Origin: Albula goreensis
Lineage: Eukaryota; Chordata; Actinopteri; Albuliformes; Albulidae
Direction: 5' to 3'
Length of the DNA stretch: 64,000 bases
Assembly: GCA_022829145.1 (NCBI GenBank)
Contig: CM040758.1
Location: forward strand, 23,131,075 to 23,195,074
In this document: positions 38,621 through 52,500 of the stretch, in pieces
Numbering within the stretch: position 1 is the first letter of the stretch
Layout: each line of letters begins with the position of its first letter
Position numbers and translations under genes: made by a program
Notes under the pieces: generated by a model
The model's database searches: none
What the model saw: the letters and a program-made list of their open reading frames with translations, nothing else
What the model was told of the DNA's origin: nothing

Positions 38621-41527
38621 TTCATTGTAAAACTGGACTTGGGGTTGTCACAACATATCATATTATCTGGTTCAGCACAATATATTCACATGTATGGGCC
38701 CATGAAGCCAAACCTGCTGACAAAGATGCAATACTCCTTCCATAGACGTATACCAGGTTCACCCTGTATAAGGTATGTGTACAATTTCTGCTAACCATGC
38801 TGAATTATTCAAAATCCCTGAGAGGATGAGATGGGTTTTGATCACTGACAGCAGACATTAAAATTTGTGTGGATTATTTTATTAATGTTCAGCTATTCTG
38901 CGGGGTCAGTATTTGATCTCCTCATTGAAATCTTCACTTGGTCCTGATTCCTTTAATCTCAGCACAGCACAGAGATCAGCAGAGTGGCCTCTGGCTCTCA
39001 CTTAAAGGCACTGTACATAATTGCACGCTCTTGAGTTTTTATAATACACACCGAAAGCTTGCAAAATCTGATTGTTCTCTTAGCATTACTAGGAAAATTA
39101 AGGGTGTCATATTGCCTTAAGGAGTGGGTATAAGTAGAATTGCAGTTTCCTGTGGCCGTGTTTGATACAGGGACAACATCTAACATTCTGTACTGACTAC
39201 AGATCAGGTCAAATTACAACAAGAATCTTCTCCTTTTTATGTGGTTCTGCACATATTACATTCTATGTCAGCACACATAAATGTTTTTACTTTAAAACAG
39301 CACAGTCCGGATCATGTGATCTCATGAAGAATCATGTGACCTCATCACTGTCAACAATCACTGTCCTTTGCATTGCATGCCAGGGGCAAATGAACCATAG
39401 GCTCACGTTTCAGATGTTTCAGATGAATCGACACCATTCAAAGACTTTCACAGGTTTACACAGATCAGAGGTCACTCCTGAAAAAAACAGCATGTTCCAG
39501 TCTTAATAACTTTGGAGCAGTTGAATCACATAAATAGTTTACGAGAAGACAATAAAAACCCTTACTGGATTATAAAAACCAGTATGACTTTGTCACGAGA
39601 ATTAAGTCATACTGTAAACTGTCACTAATTAAACACTTCCACGGTACGGCAATGTCAGCCCCTCTACAAAAGGCGGTACATCAAAAAAAGAAACAACAAG
39701 ATTAATGAAAGCCGGAGTGGTTTCAATGAGCTATTAACTTAACTATGTGTCAGGTAGTATGTGTTATCGTTATTCACTTGGTTCATTCAGGCCATGTAGA
39801 TCACTGTTAATTAGACGGTCTTGTTAAACACTTGATAACAGTATTTGCAGCCTGATAAATTATTATCATTGTCATTATGTTCAGAATACCATATGAACAT
39901 TATAACATCCGGTTAAATTCCAAAATGTGGCAATTATATGTCTTTGGCTCCTCAGGTCCCTGCTAGTAGTTATCTCCAGATTATGTTGCGTCTGACAAGC
40001 CACCATATGTGCTAAAGGCACTCTCTGGTTATAAATAAAAGAGGGTAGACCCTATATGTTATGCAAAATTCTATCCCTGTTGTTTTGAAGTAAGGGACAC
40101 ATCAAGTAGGGAGTTCCTTTGATTCAATCACTTTGATGATTGAATTCATGAATTCCTTATTGAACTACTGTAGATGAGGAGTGCATAAGCCACCCCTATG
40201 GTGATTGGTCTTTTGTAACAATGGGACTATGATATAGTGTTATATAGCCCTCCCCACCCCTCACCAAACAGTCCAAAGCAATCAGTAAACTGCTTCTGTG
40301 AGTGGAATTATGGATGACATCATATGTCACAACACCCAGAAGAAGAAAACAATCAGTCAATCTCCTTCCGCAATTCACATTACTCATATATGGGAATAAA
40401 TAATTAACAGCATGTTTTGGAAAACATAGACTTGTGTTGTTGTTGTTTTTTTTTTATTGTACAGTAACAGCGCAATAACAGTATAATAAATCCAGAAGGT
40501 AAAAACATCAATAATACAACACAAAGAATACATAATATGCATCCACACAGGATCAGAGAAAATGACTTCTGTTTGAAAATCAAATTAAACTGAGTTATAA
40601 CGGAACGGCTATTCATTTTTATTTCCCATTAAAGAAGTACACTGTTGCATCAGTATGTTATACAGCATCCATATAGAATATATGCATAAAACAAATTAAC
40701 TACAGTATCTACAATTTACTTTTAACAATACAAATCCAGTCTGGAAATGATATTCTACTGAATTGTTTGATTTAATATTTTGGAATGAATTTGGCAAATA
40801 ATTTTTAATCATGCTTTTTTTCCTTATCATATAAGGAACTGAGAGGGTTAATAAGTGAGGTTGTGAGAAATTAAAAGTAAAGAACATTCTTCATAGTGCC
40901 ATGGCTGCATGTTAATGAGTGAATGGTGGTTTATAAAGCAATTTTATTGTAAAACTATACATTTTAAATAATCTGCCATTTTTATATGCCAAAAACAGAC
41001 ATAGCTTTTAAAGGCTGTGATTCAATTTGCAGTAACATAACCGATTCATATATATGCCGTAATGATAATAATAACAATCAGTGTAAGTGTCAGTTATTAG
41101 TTTGTGAGTATAGTAATATAGCATGCATTTATGCTTTTGTATAAAATGGAGTTTGGTAAAACACATTTTGGGAGATTTATTTTTCTGACAACCCCTTCAA
41201 CCAATTCCGAGTCTCCTTAAAATTATAAAAATGCCATGTACCTAATCTCCCATTGTGCTTTGCATCTCTGGCATCCCACCCCTCCCCCACCTTCACCATC
41301 CTCTTGCTATTCCTATCTCCACAGGGGGGTTCTCTTCTCCTTCGAGAACAGCTCAACTCCTTCCCCCATTAGGACTCCAACCCCAAAACCAGTAAATAAA
41401 CCATCCTCAATAATATTATCCTTCCAAGCTTCCAGTTGTCTGAAAAATGTCTCTTCTGAATATCTGTTATTTTTCAGCTGCATGAAGCCACCCATTCACG
41501 GTTATATTCTTCTTTTTCCCCCACCCA

Positions 41528-41667
41528 AAGTGAGCTTCATCGGGCCACAAGGAGTGACTTTCTGCCGTGAGAAGAAGAAGCAGTGCGCGTATTCCCACAA
41601 CGCAGATGTGACATCTGTATCAGACTACCGATGCTGTCAGAGGAACACAAAGTCAACATGTGATTAG
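41528..41667 (+). other. Unidentified Cys-rich open frame, possible exon relic
   Basis: After a pyrimidine-rich stretch and CACCCAAAG, an open frame reads VSFIGPQGVTFCREKKKQCA, then YSHNADVTSVSDYRCCQRNT and KSTCD before a TAG. It is more GC-rich than its surroundings and has five cysteines in 45 residues. The upstream part of the same frame (from 41236) is Pro/Ser-rich and looks non-coding. I do not recognise a family. It could be a terminal-exon relic or chance. Confidence 0.2.
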
Positions 41668-44600
41668 TTCACCAAACTTTTGGGCCACCAGAGAGTGGTG
41701 AGAAAATGATTTTAACCAACTGTTCCTTCCCTGGCAAGGCTGAACTGATTGTTGCTATGACGATGTGGTCCTCTAGACGTAGCCAATAATGACATAGTTG
41801 AGAGTGTGGCGCCCAGCTACTTCACCCACCGCTACCCACAAAGAGCCGCTTTCACTCTGTGAGCCACAGAGGACCCAGGCTGGTTGTATATGTAGAATAT
41901 TAGAATGTTCTTTTAAAGAGAATTTTTTTGAATATAAATGTCAAAATTACATGTTTTTATACCCACTGTGCTTGTAGAGTTTGTTATTCAGTCACGGTGG
42001 AATTGGTCTGATCATTTCCATCTTTAAATGAGTCATGAGCTTTGGAAGCTCGGAGGATGACACCAGAGAAAAAGGAACAAAATAAACAAATTGCAAATCT
42101 AAATCGTGAATTGCACCCAAATGAACTGAATCAGGCTCAACAGCCCCGACAAAAAGGCAAACCAGGAAATATAATAAGGCAAGAGCACATAAAAAAACAT
42201 GGCCTCAGAGGCCAAAATGTACTATAATTATGGGATACTGTTATTGCACAATAACACAGCAAAGTTCAATGCTCTTTATGGTTCTTGTGAACTAGACACT
42301 TCTTAAAGAAAATGCAACTGTGCAATTCTCCTGCAGACAGCATCAAATTCTTGATTGCCCAAGGGCAGGAAAAAAGCTGTTCAGTCTTTTAGCTTGAAGG
42401 ACAGAAGATAGTTCCTCTGGGGTACAATAAATGCACACCCAGCTGCATGAAACTTTTCAGACTCATCGCCTTATTTTGGCAAATCCTGCGCCAAATCTTC
42501 CCAGAACAGGTAGATCACCTGAGAGGTGCCTGCAGGGGTCAAAAATAAATAATGCTAATTCCACTTTGGTGCTATGTGTCTATAGATGGGATAGCTATGG
42601 AAAGATGTCTAACAATTATGAACAAGAAGACAATGCAGTACAATGAGCACAACTTATTGTACCTATAGCACTGTACTTTCAGTCATCTTTTCACCTAAAA
42701 CATGAAAAATAGTACTGATAACTGCTTGAAAGTATTTATGCTGTGAGACATGGAAAGTTAGAACATATTCAATAGTTTAGGAACCATGTTCAGAATACAA
42801 ATTGGAATGACCTAAAAACAAGGAACGAACTAATGAAATGAAATTAAATTTTATTAAATTCTTTCTCTCACTGACTCGTCAAATAAAAGGGCATCATTAA
42901 AAACTGTATTCAGTGAACTGTAACTATTAGACATTTCAGCGGTTCAGGTTTTCTACAGCAATGCATGCTGGGAAATATGCATATTTTTTACTCCTGTGGG
43001 GATTTCAGAGCAAGCCTTTCCGTGCTCCCAGTTGAGAATTTCTCTCAGCTCGTTTCACATAACGAGCTACGTCGTGTTTTTAAATAGCAATAAAAGGACA
43101 CCTTTCACCACGTTTGCTGCCTTACTCGTGTCTTTTCAGAACAGTGAGATGAGAGGACAAAACATCTCTTTTTAGGAGTGTAATATTTCACACTGAGTAT
43201 TTAGCAAGGACCCAATGCATGAAAGCATGAATAGCAAATTAACTGGCACGACACAGCTCTCAAACACAGAACACAAGCTCTTAACACGCAGTCTAAATTA
43301 GCCTTCCAATACGATCACAATTGTTTAGATTACACATGACATGTCCTCTCAGAGCCCATAATTGCTGAACTGTTTTGTGTGCCATCTTATATTTTGTCAC
43401 AGACTGGGATGAAGTAAACATAACAAACCTAATACTGAATTAAACAGAGCTATCCTGTACTGTGTACATTGAGTTATACTATGTCATTACAGACTGGAGA
43501 ACAAGGCTTCACGACCCCTGTAGTGGGTGGAGCCACACACTGAACTGCCAATCACTGAACAGCTCGTACCAAAGAAAAGATTGTGCCTCTCACAAAAAAA
43601 AAAAAAATCATAATGTTTGGTTCAAATGAGTGTGGTCACTGACATTGTTTCTACACGCACATCAGTATTCTTACAATATCAAGGTTTTCAGAGTATTCCG
43701 GTGAGGAGGTGACTCATGAATACTCTATATTCACTTTGGAATATTCCAACTAAGACTTTATACTGTGTGGTTGCATAACTACAGCAGTGTGCAGCTGCAA
43801 CCGGAGCCCAGAAGGGTGTTGGGGGGGGGGGTGGGTTCTGTGTCAAAACAATGCTCCTCTCCACCCTTCCCCTTGTCGACCAAACGTGAGTGAACACAAT
43901 GGTGAATCTTGCACCCAGGCAGTCATACTGTGACACTGTGCACTGAGGGATTCAGGTATAATCGAGACTTGTACACAAGATCTTATTCAGGATATGGGTC
44001 AGACTGAGAATATTGTTGTGCGTGTAAAAGTTGTCAGTGATAGCTTACTGAGGTCTACCCATGTCTGCTTTCATAACACCTCATTCTTCCATTACGACTC
44101 ATTACTGAAGGAAAGGCTATATTTCACAATGTAGCTATTATTTCTCAGTTAGGAAAAAAAGCTATCTGTTATATGATATAAGTCTATATGATCTGACATT
44201 TCAGTATTATATACTTTATATATAATAAATAATTTTCCATATATTTTCAAAATGCAATGGTCAGCAGCAATGTATAGTGCATACCTACGCAAAACATAGT
44301 ACAATGTATCTACATATTTTTATGTAATACAGTAATTCATTGACATACAGATTATTTCTGCTAATGTGAATTCTTACTTTTGGAATTAATTCATGATTTC
44401 AAAGTTAATTGAGAACATTAATTAAACAATCATGTGGATGACACTGCATAACTGTAAACTGCAAAAGAGTCACAATTAATATGGACTGACACAGACATAT
44501 TTCAAATAGGCCTAAACAAAGCATCACAATTCATACATTCCCTATGCAATAAGAGCACACTTTTCATGAAGTTCTTTGGTGTTAATGTTTTCTTTTCAGA

Positions 44601-46165
44601 GTCTATCAGACCAGTAAACCTTGGGCTGGATCAAATCGAGCCAAGTTCAGACCGAGACCAAATCAAACACGCTTAGTCACTTTAATGGCCTATGTAATTC
44701 AATCAAAACAGACTTTAATCTCTGATGGGGCATACGTCTCTTTAAGGTCATATACCACTTTATCTTAGAATGAAAAGAACACTTTCCATGCGGCATGTTT
44801 ATGCATCTCCAATTAAATATGAAATACTCAGCCTCTGTTGTAATGTGAAGTGTGTTTTGATTGAGTTGCATACACCTTCAACGGGATTGTGTCTGACTCG
44901 ATCTTAGCCCTTATCTCTTTACAGCTATACAGATGAATTTATTCACCCTCCAGCAATAACCTTAGAATATCTTACATATATATATTTTTTTTTTCAGCAG
45001 GAAATGCTACATTCAGTAAGGATCTATGTTTGTGGCCTGTACAACATATATATATATGTATAAAAAAACATTCTTGATTTTGATTTCATAATGTACTGTG
45101 CTGTGATAGTAACTGAGAACTAAAAATATGAAATCACACTTATGTAAGTAAACCATGCCTGTTTGAGGGATTACATCTCACTGATCAGATTTTAAAATGG
45201 AATTTACAATAATATATGTAAACCAACACTGTGTGCTGCAGAAGGGGGGCAAAGACAGATACAAAACATGTAAAAATGTAAATCACGAACAGCCTAGCTC
45301 ACCATGATATGGAATGGAAAGGTACAGATATACAAAACTTCAAATGCAATAAGGCCATGTGTTCAGTAAGTCTTCACTGTATCACATTCAACAGTTTCAG
45401 AACAAATGTACAAAACAAATATCATCAAGCTACAGCTCTTTCTTTTTACTGTAAATTACAATATTGACACCACATTATGCCATGTTCGTTTATCTAACCA
45501 GAAATGCAAAATGAGGACTGACATCTGATTTACAATAATGACCTGAGAACGGAAGAAGGGTGGGGAATACTAAGTATTTTGTAGCCAATGAATTGTGCAG
45601 GTGCTGACTGAGTGGCCAGACATTACAAGCCTGATCCAGAATTTTACCAGAACTCCAGGTTCTTTAAGAAAGTACAAGGGGATCTTTAATCACCATAAAA
45701 CATCTTAGTTTAATGTCTCATGTGACAGATGGTGCCTCCTAAAGCACAGTGTCCCTATCACTGCACTCATATCAGTACTACTTGGTCACAAAACTGGAGA
45801 GTGGCCTGGTCTCCTTTGTAGACCAAACTGGTTTTCCAAGGAGGACTCCCATCCAAGCCGTTAGGCTACAAACTCTCCTATTAGTTTCAGCAATTTGGCA
45901 CGGGAAGGCTACAGGAAGCAATGACTGCTGGGTAATATAGCACATGAGTAACACTGACCAAAATCATTTTCCAAAAACTACAGCCAAAATGGCCGCCTTT
46001 TTTCTAATATCTAACAAATGCACATACATATGGTTTCACATTATAACCACACAGATCGAGCACTTACGTTTTTGCTGTTTGGGTGTGCTAGTTTAAAAAT
46101 AAATGGACATTCAAAAGCTACATTGGTAACGGGCGTTTGTAAAAGCCTCCTCCACCTGCTCCTAG

Positions 46166-46582
46166 TCATATATCCGGGCTCCCTGGCTTTAGGGAGGTCT
46201 TAGATACGTCTGTGTGCATGGTGGACATGGCGATGGTGTCGTAGTCCTCCTGCCGGGTGCTCAGCTTGCACAGACGGAACACCATGTGCAGGTCCCTCTG
46301 GAAGTTGCGGTTGAGGAAACCGTAGAAGACCGGGTTGACGCAGACAGACACCATGGCGGTCAGGTGGCAGAGGGAGAACAGGGGGTTGTGGTTGCAGCCC
46401 ATGGCGAGCTCGGGGTTCCAGTCCACGACCGCGTTGAAGATGTTGAGCGGAAGCCAGCAGATGGCGAATGCCACCACGATGGAGAAGAGCATGACGTTGA
46501 TCCGCTTGGTCTCGCTGGACCTGTACTTGCTCTCTCTCATTTTGTCCATCACACTGTTCCTCTGTTTAAGGCGAGTGTATAT
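46166..46582 (-). CDS. npy1r: npy1r coding exon 2 (TM6, TM7, C-terminal tail)
   Basis: A 417-nt exon with acceptor CTGTCCCTCAG. It starts IYTRLKQRNSVMDKMRESKY, then RSSETKRINVML, runs through TM6 and TM7, and ends ...LKPGSPDI before the stop. It encodes 138 residues and starts in phase 0. The tail stops about 13 residues earlier than in human Y1, lacking the Asn/Lys-rich end. Confidence 0.97.
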   Translation of the reverse strand: MYTRLKQRNSVMDKMRESKYRSSETKRINVMLFSIVVAFAICWLPLNIFNAVVDWNPELAMGCNHNPLFSLCHLTAMVSVCVNPVFYGFLNRNFQRDLHMVFRLCKLSTRQEDYDTIAMSTMHTDVSKTSLKPGSPDI

Positions 46583-49500
46583 CTGAGGGACAGGACAGAG
46601 GCAAAGCACAGGGTGACAGCAGTCAATATCCGGGTGTCTGAGGTGCATATGTCACATCATAAACACATATATCAGGGATAGGGTTTTGTTCAGAACCAGC
46701 ATTAACAAACCTGATGCAAACAATGGCATTGATGATTAGTTAATTTGTTGAAATATCAGGTGCATTCCCAGCCAGGTGGAACAAAAACCTTCACATTTTA
46801 TGCATATAATGAAGCATGGTACCAAACCCTGACATAAATTGCATAAAAGACATTGAAGGTTACAGCCACACACACAGTTTGCATGGTTTTAACATAGTAC
46901 AAGTATGGACCATTTCTGAATATTCACATTAAATCCAGATTTAACTGTCACAGATATGTTATCCATGGATTCAGCAGAATTTCTTGCAATAACTGACCTT
47001 TTCTATGTCTCTGAGAAAAATGAGGTATCAAAGAAATTTTCATTAAGTTTTAAATTCATACATGAGACAAGAGACGTTCCTGCTCTTGACCTGATAGGTA
47101 TATAAAATTAATTACAGACACGTTTGGAGAATTCACACTTTGGAAAGCTCATAAGGACTTTTTAACCAGAAAGTTGCAACCACATCACTATTGTTTTGCT
47201 TAGCTGTACACCAGAACCTCTTTAGTAGTAGCTGTTTACATGCCCAGCATATAAAACATGCATGTTGTATAAAATTCTCAAGGTAGATCCATAAAAATTG
47301 AAATCAGACTTTGATCTTGAATTCTAAAAGTAGCAGATGCTGTTGTTAAGTTTTGATGTGCAAACCACCTCGCAAATATTCAGACAGCCAGAAGCCACGT
47401 AATCATCTTAAATAATAATGAAACGATTAGATCGCTGTCATCAACACTCAAATTAATGTGCATATTAATAATAAAATAATAATGAAGGAAACCACTGTGA
47501 GCCTTTTTTAAATGTCATTTTTAGTTAATGACTTGAGTGTAGTTTGAAAAAAGAACTTCACTGAGGACATTAATATGGATGACTAAAATTTCATATTACT
47601 CAGATAAGCCTGCAGGATCCCCCATAAATAAATAAATAAAACAGACGCATCACACTAACCACGTTCTGACATTTTCAAAATCTCTGTTTTTATTTTTTCT
47701 TCTTTTCATTAGTGGGTATTTTTATTTGCTCTTGCTGCTGTTTTATTCCCAACAGTATGGTAAGGGTTAATCTCCTGTCTGGTACTCTGCAGCGAGAAGC
47801 TGCACTATATGCTATTGTGTAATATACACTGAAGCCGGGACATAGGGCTTTATTAAATTGTGAAATACACTGAAGCTGTGCTGAGTCATAGGACTCTGTT
47901 ACTATGTGAAATACAATGAAGCTGTGCTGGGTCATAGGACTCTGTTACTATGTGAAATACAATGAAGCTGTGCTGGGTCACAGGGCTCTGTTAGTATGTG
48001 AAATACACTGAAGCTGTGCTGGGTCACAGGGCTCTGTTAGTATGTGACAGAAGCTGTGCTCTGTTAGTATGGTCACTGAAGGGCTCTCTGTTACTATGTG
48101 AAATACACTGAAGCTGTGCTGGGTCATAGGACTCTGTTACTATGTGAAATACACTGAAGCTGTGCTGGGTCAGATGCCTGTTACTATGTGAAATACACTG
48201 AAGCTGTGCTGGGTCATAGGACTCTGTTAGTATGTGAAATACACTGAAGCTGTGCTGGGTCAGATGCCTGGGTCATGAAGGAGGGCTCTGTTACTATGAA
48301 ATACAAATACACAGATGCCTGCTATGTGAAATACACTGGGTCATAGGACTCTGTTACTATGTGAAATACACTGAAGCTGTGCTGGGTCATGGACTGCTGT
48401 TACTCTGTTAGTATGAAATACACTAGGGCTCTGTTAAGCTGATGCCTGGGTCATAGGGCTCTGTTACTATGTGAAATACACTGAAGCTGTGCTGGGTCAT
48501 AGGACTCTGTTACTATGTGAAATACACTGAAGCTGTGCTGGGTCATAGGACTCTGTTACTATGTGAAATACACTGAAGCATCAGAGGAAATGTTGGCAGC
48601 TGAATGTCAGTGCTAAGGATTCATAGCTGGGGTGAATTCACCATGCTTGTATGTGCTCATTATAGAACGTTATTAGAAATCTGAGTGATACCAATTAGTT
48701 TGAACATGATTACTGCACATGTGAGTATGTGCCTGCTTTAATAAAAGAAATCTGTCAATCTGTCTGTCTGCTTGCCTGTCTCTCTACAAATAATATGTTT
48801 GTCTGCCTCCAGTGTCAGCGCTTTGTAATATGTAAGCCTATTCTTGCATCCACCATCTCTGTGGCTAAAAGGCAACATAAAGCATGCAATAAAAATAAGC
48901 ACGTTCAGTACACACGCTGCAATGCTCACACAGCAAAAAGAGGCCAACAGCATCACCCAACAAGGAAAACAAGGGAGAGGAACCAGATGTTGCAGAAATA
49001 TTAAAGAGTAGGGAGAACAACATCCAAGCCATGGAAACAGTGCCTCACTGGCAAGATAAAACAATAAGGGAAGGCAACTGAATAATAAAACAACAAAAAC
49101 AATGTGTTTAAATGTGACTTAATGAGAAGCTTAAAGGAATGCAGAAGCAAAAGTGAGTACTAAGTAAAGTCTATTTTAAGCGATCCAACTCTCCTTCTAT
49201 TTTAATACATAGCTGATGGCGGGAGCAGCTCCCTGGGACCTGAATAGACGTAGTATTATCTTCTTTTCTTCCAGGCTGTCAATGTTGTTTTTGTTTGATT
49301 GCGTTCTGGTGTGCATATCTTCCAAGTAAATGACAGGTTGATTTCCACATTAATCTGTGCTGCAGTGCATGCATTCGTTTATGTGGTGTCTCGACACAAA
49401 CAAACATATGGTAATGCACAAGTTCAAAAGCGTAATCCTTAGCAACTTCTCATTAGCTGTTAAAAGAATGTGTGTTTTGATACTGCGGTTATTTATTCTG

Positions 49501-52500
49501 AACCGAGAAACATGGGGATTCAGCATGAATTCAAATTCAACAAATTGCAACAGTCATGGCTGCATTGCATATACATTGTATATATGTTGTATGCACGTTG
49601 TATGAAGGTACATGTGTATGTTACATATATTTGCTCTATACTTATACAATACATCCATTGTATACAGGAGGACAGATGGGAAGCTTCTGTTATCAATTTA
49701 TTGGGTCTCGACACAAGGACTGCATAAGGAAGTTGGTGGGCTACAGAGCAGAAAAAGAAATGGCTACCCTTACATGCTATGGAGGGCAAAAAGGTGCAGC
49801 AGCCAGTACAGACACAGGAAAATATAAATTTCAATATTTCAGAGAAAACCTTATAGGGAAACAACTAGCTGTCTTTTTGCACACCAAACTAGGATCACTG
49901 GTAAATACACCCCTCTAAAATGATGTAGAGAAATACAGAGAAATCCTTTTTGACAAAATTTCACGAGAGACCATGTGTTTTCAAGTGATCAGGGAAGCAC
50001 TTGAGCAAACATTCTTCAGCGGTGGTTTATTCAGCCAAACACACAGCTATGAAAAGAGAGGATTTTAGAGATGTATCAAACACCTCACAGTGTTTCTCAA
50101 TACTTTTGAAGAGGAGAATTTCTCACCCACCCCTTATTTAAAGGTTTTAAAATATTTTCTTTTAATAATACACAGTGACATCTAGGCCAGCCTTCATCCA
50201 GCCCTCGGCCCACAGCTGGGACAAGCTAAGTAGAAGTAAACTGCTTTTTATTTCCTGTCCTCTTTATTGTCTCTGGGATTTTTTTAAATAAATTTTTGTC
50301 TCCAGCATTCCTTATGACCAATCAGTTTCGCCATCACTTTTTATAATGAAACGTTAAATATTCAGTTCCAATGCATTCATCGTTGCTCTATAATTGGCCG
50401 TTTTTGTAATGAGGTTATTCTGATAACTAAATTAATCCATTCACTTGCTCTAACTATAAACTGCGTGGTTATGCAAGTTATGCACACGGCATCACACTTA
50501 TGCAAGCAGAAATTGTTTAACTCGCTTAAGTCTCAAAATGGAACATTTTACAGCGTCAGCGGGAACGTCTTGCTACCTGAGAGTGAATGAAAGCAATATT
50601 TTAATTAAGCAGCGAGGTAGCAATTTGTCTGTAGACACACCATCAATCAAGCTGTTTCTGTATTTAGAAATTTTCATTCAAAATGTATTCTTTTAATGAT
50701 TCATTTTTGGTGGAATATCTACCCAAATGACTGGAATCGTCATATTAGCAAATCACAAAGTTATTACCATCCATTCATATTATGTATGAAAATTGGATAT
50801 GAAAAACAAGTAATCAAGAATATAAGCTCTAGCCAAGCCTGTGCCACCTCAGAACGGTACCAATAAGCTTTCAGAAACCCTGCAAGATAAGCATGGGCTA
50901 TAGCCACTCTATCAGTGATTGTGGGTCTAAGATGCTAGAGTCTAAATGCTAGTTTTGAAATAACATTTTAAAGTTACAGCTAATCTGGGTATAATATAGT
51001 GGGTTGGAGTGTAATAAATATTAATTGAAGGCTGGAACACAATAAAAGTTGCATGAGAAATGTGCTTTATAGTTGGACATCTGACCAGGAAATATCCGCT
51101 AATTGTTGGCAAAAACCATGAAGATTGGTGTCAATGCCATGGCAACCAAAGACGAGAGAGCTTTCTGACGGCACAATGAAGGATAATTAAAAACTGAAAT
51201 AAGGTGTGTGTCCCTGCAGCCCTCCCTGGTTTTCTCATGTTCTGCTCTTGTCTGGCCCATGCAAATTCAGAAGGAGATGAAAGGAGAAAGGAATGAAAGA
51301 GGATGAGGAAACCGACAGTGCTGGGATGAGAGGTGGGAGAAAATGGGACACCATACGGAGTCCTGAATCACCTGGCCGGATATTGACAGGCATTTCTTCA
51401 AAGCCATAAGATCTGAAGCACACAGCTGAAATGTGGGACCGTATCCCTGGCCTCATTATAATATATATAAACTATAGTTAAATGGAGAATAAATTCATCA
51501 TGATATTTCCTGTCATCAAACTACCAGAAAAATTCCTCTAATTAAATCTTGGGTTATCTTTTATCTATTAAAATAAATTAAAAAAATGAAACCCATTGCT
51601 ATTAAAATTATTTTGGAAACTTTTGTAAGCTAAGGCATAAAGCACATCCAGTCAGCCAAATCAGGTTTTGGCTAACTGTGGAGTAGCATTTCCTGTGGGG
51701 AGCTGGCAAACAATTAAGTTGCTGACATTGTTGACCTGGTAAAGCCCCACTTGTTAAATAAATGTTAAAGAGGAACATACCAGGAGTAAACTTCACATCG
51801 ATTGAAATTAAGTGTTGATTCAGAAGATTTGTTTGGCTTACAATATGTTAATCCAATAGTGGCAAATCAGTTAATATTTTTTTTTTTTTTTGTATTTCCT
51901 AACGAAAACAGGCTGCAATAAATGTGCTCTGTGCACACAGTGAGGCTACTTGATTCAGATTTGAAACTCTGATTGTGGGGGTACTCAGGGGAAACTGTTC
52001 TACACAAAAATCCTGATAAGCGTGCCACTGTTGAGGCAGGCATCCTCAAGACGACAGAGACAGAAAAATGATAAATCATCGTGTAATGGCGATAGGACTC
52101 TGAATTACCCTTGTGAGGAGATGTCCATAAAAGAATTACCGAAAAGACAGACACTTCAGGGGATATATCCGGTTGCCATGGTTACGCGGTTATCTTGCCT
52201 CGGGAGCTGATATCGCAGAGTAACTCCAGCAGAAAAGACCTTGATTGGCATAACACGGTAAGTGTGATATAGGTTAAGCAAACAGAGGTAAGTGGTGCTG
52301 ACCTGACTCAGGTGTGGGAAAGTTTGTGTTTGGGAGAGTTGAGGTGCTACCTTGACAAAATAATGCTGTTTGGGATTGACTTAAGGCTCTTAAGCATACC
52401 TTTACATTGCTATTTAAATCATAACGTTTTTGCCCATTGGCCATCATCAGATAAAAAAGGACACGCCAGCTTCAGTAAGTAGTTACTGCTGTAACTGTAT

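Larger units (their letters stand above)
33701..46165. other. naf1-npy1r intergenic DNA
   Basis: About 12.4 kb between the naf1 promoter and the npy1r stop codon. The right-hand part, of unknown length, is npy1r 3'UTR. It contains an ATT microsatellite (about 33900-33922), an interspersed repeat at 35578-35720, a 41-bp tandem repeat, a TG microsatellite at 38.5 kb and a Cys-rich open frame at 41.5 kb. No complete gene was seen. Confidence 0.7.

Noticed and set aside
42320-42530. Possible LINE-derived fragment around CTGTTCAGTCTTTTAGCTTG
   Set aside because: Only one short phrase resembles known fish repeats. No tail, frame or boundaries were seen.
45830-45860. GGAGGACTCCCATCCAAG, resembling the 5S rRNA reverse complement
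   Set aside because: Only about 18 bases match and the rest of 5S is absent. Too short to support a 5S-derived element.
46214-46681. 155-codon plus-strand frame over npy1r exon 2
   Set aside because: Antisense shadow of the GC-rich receptor exon, which fully explains it.
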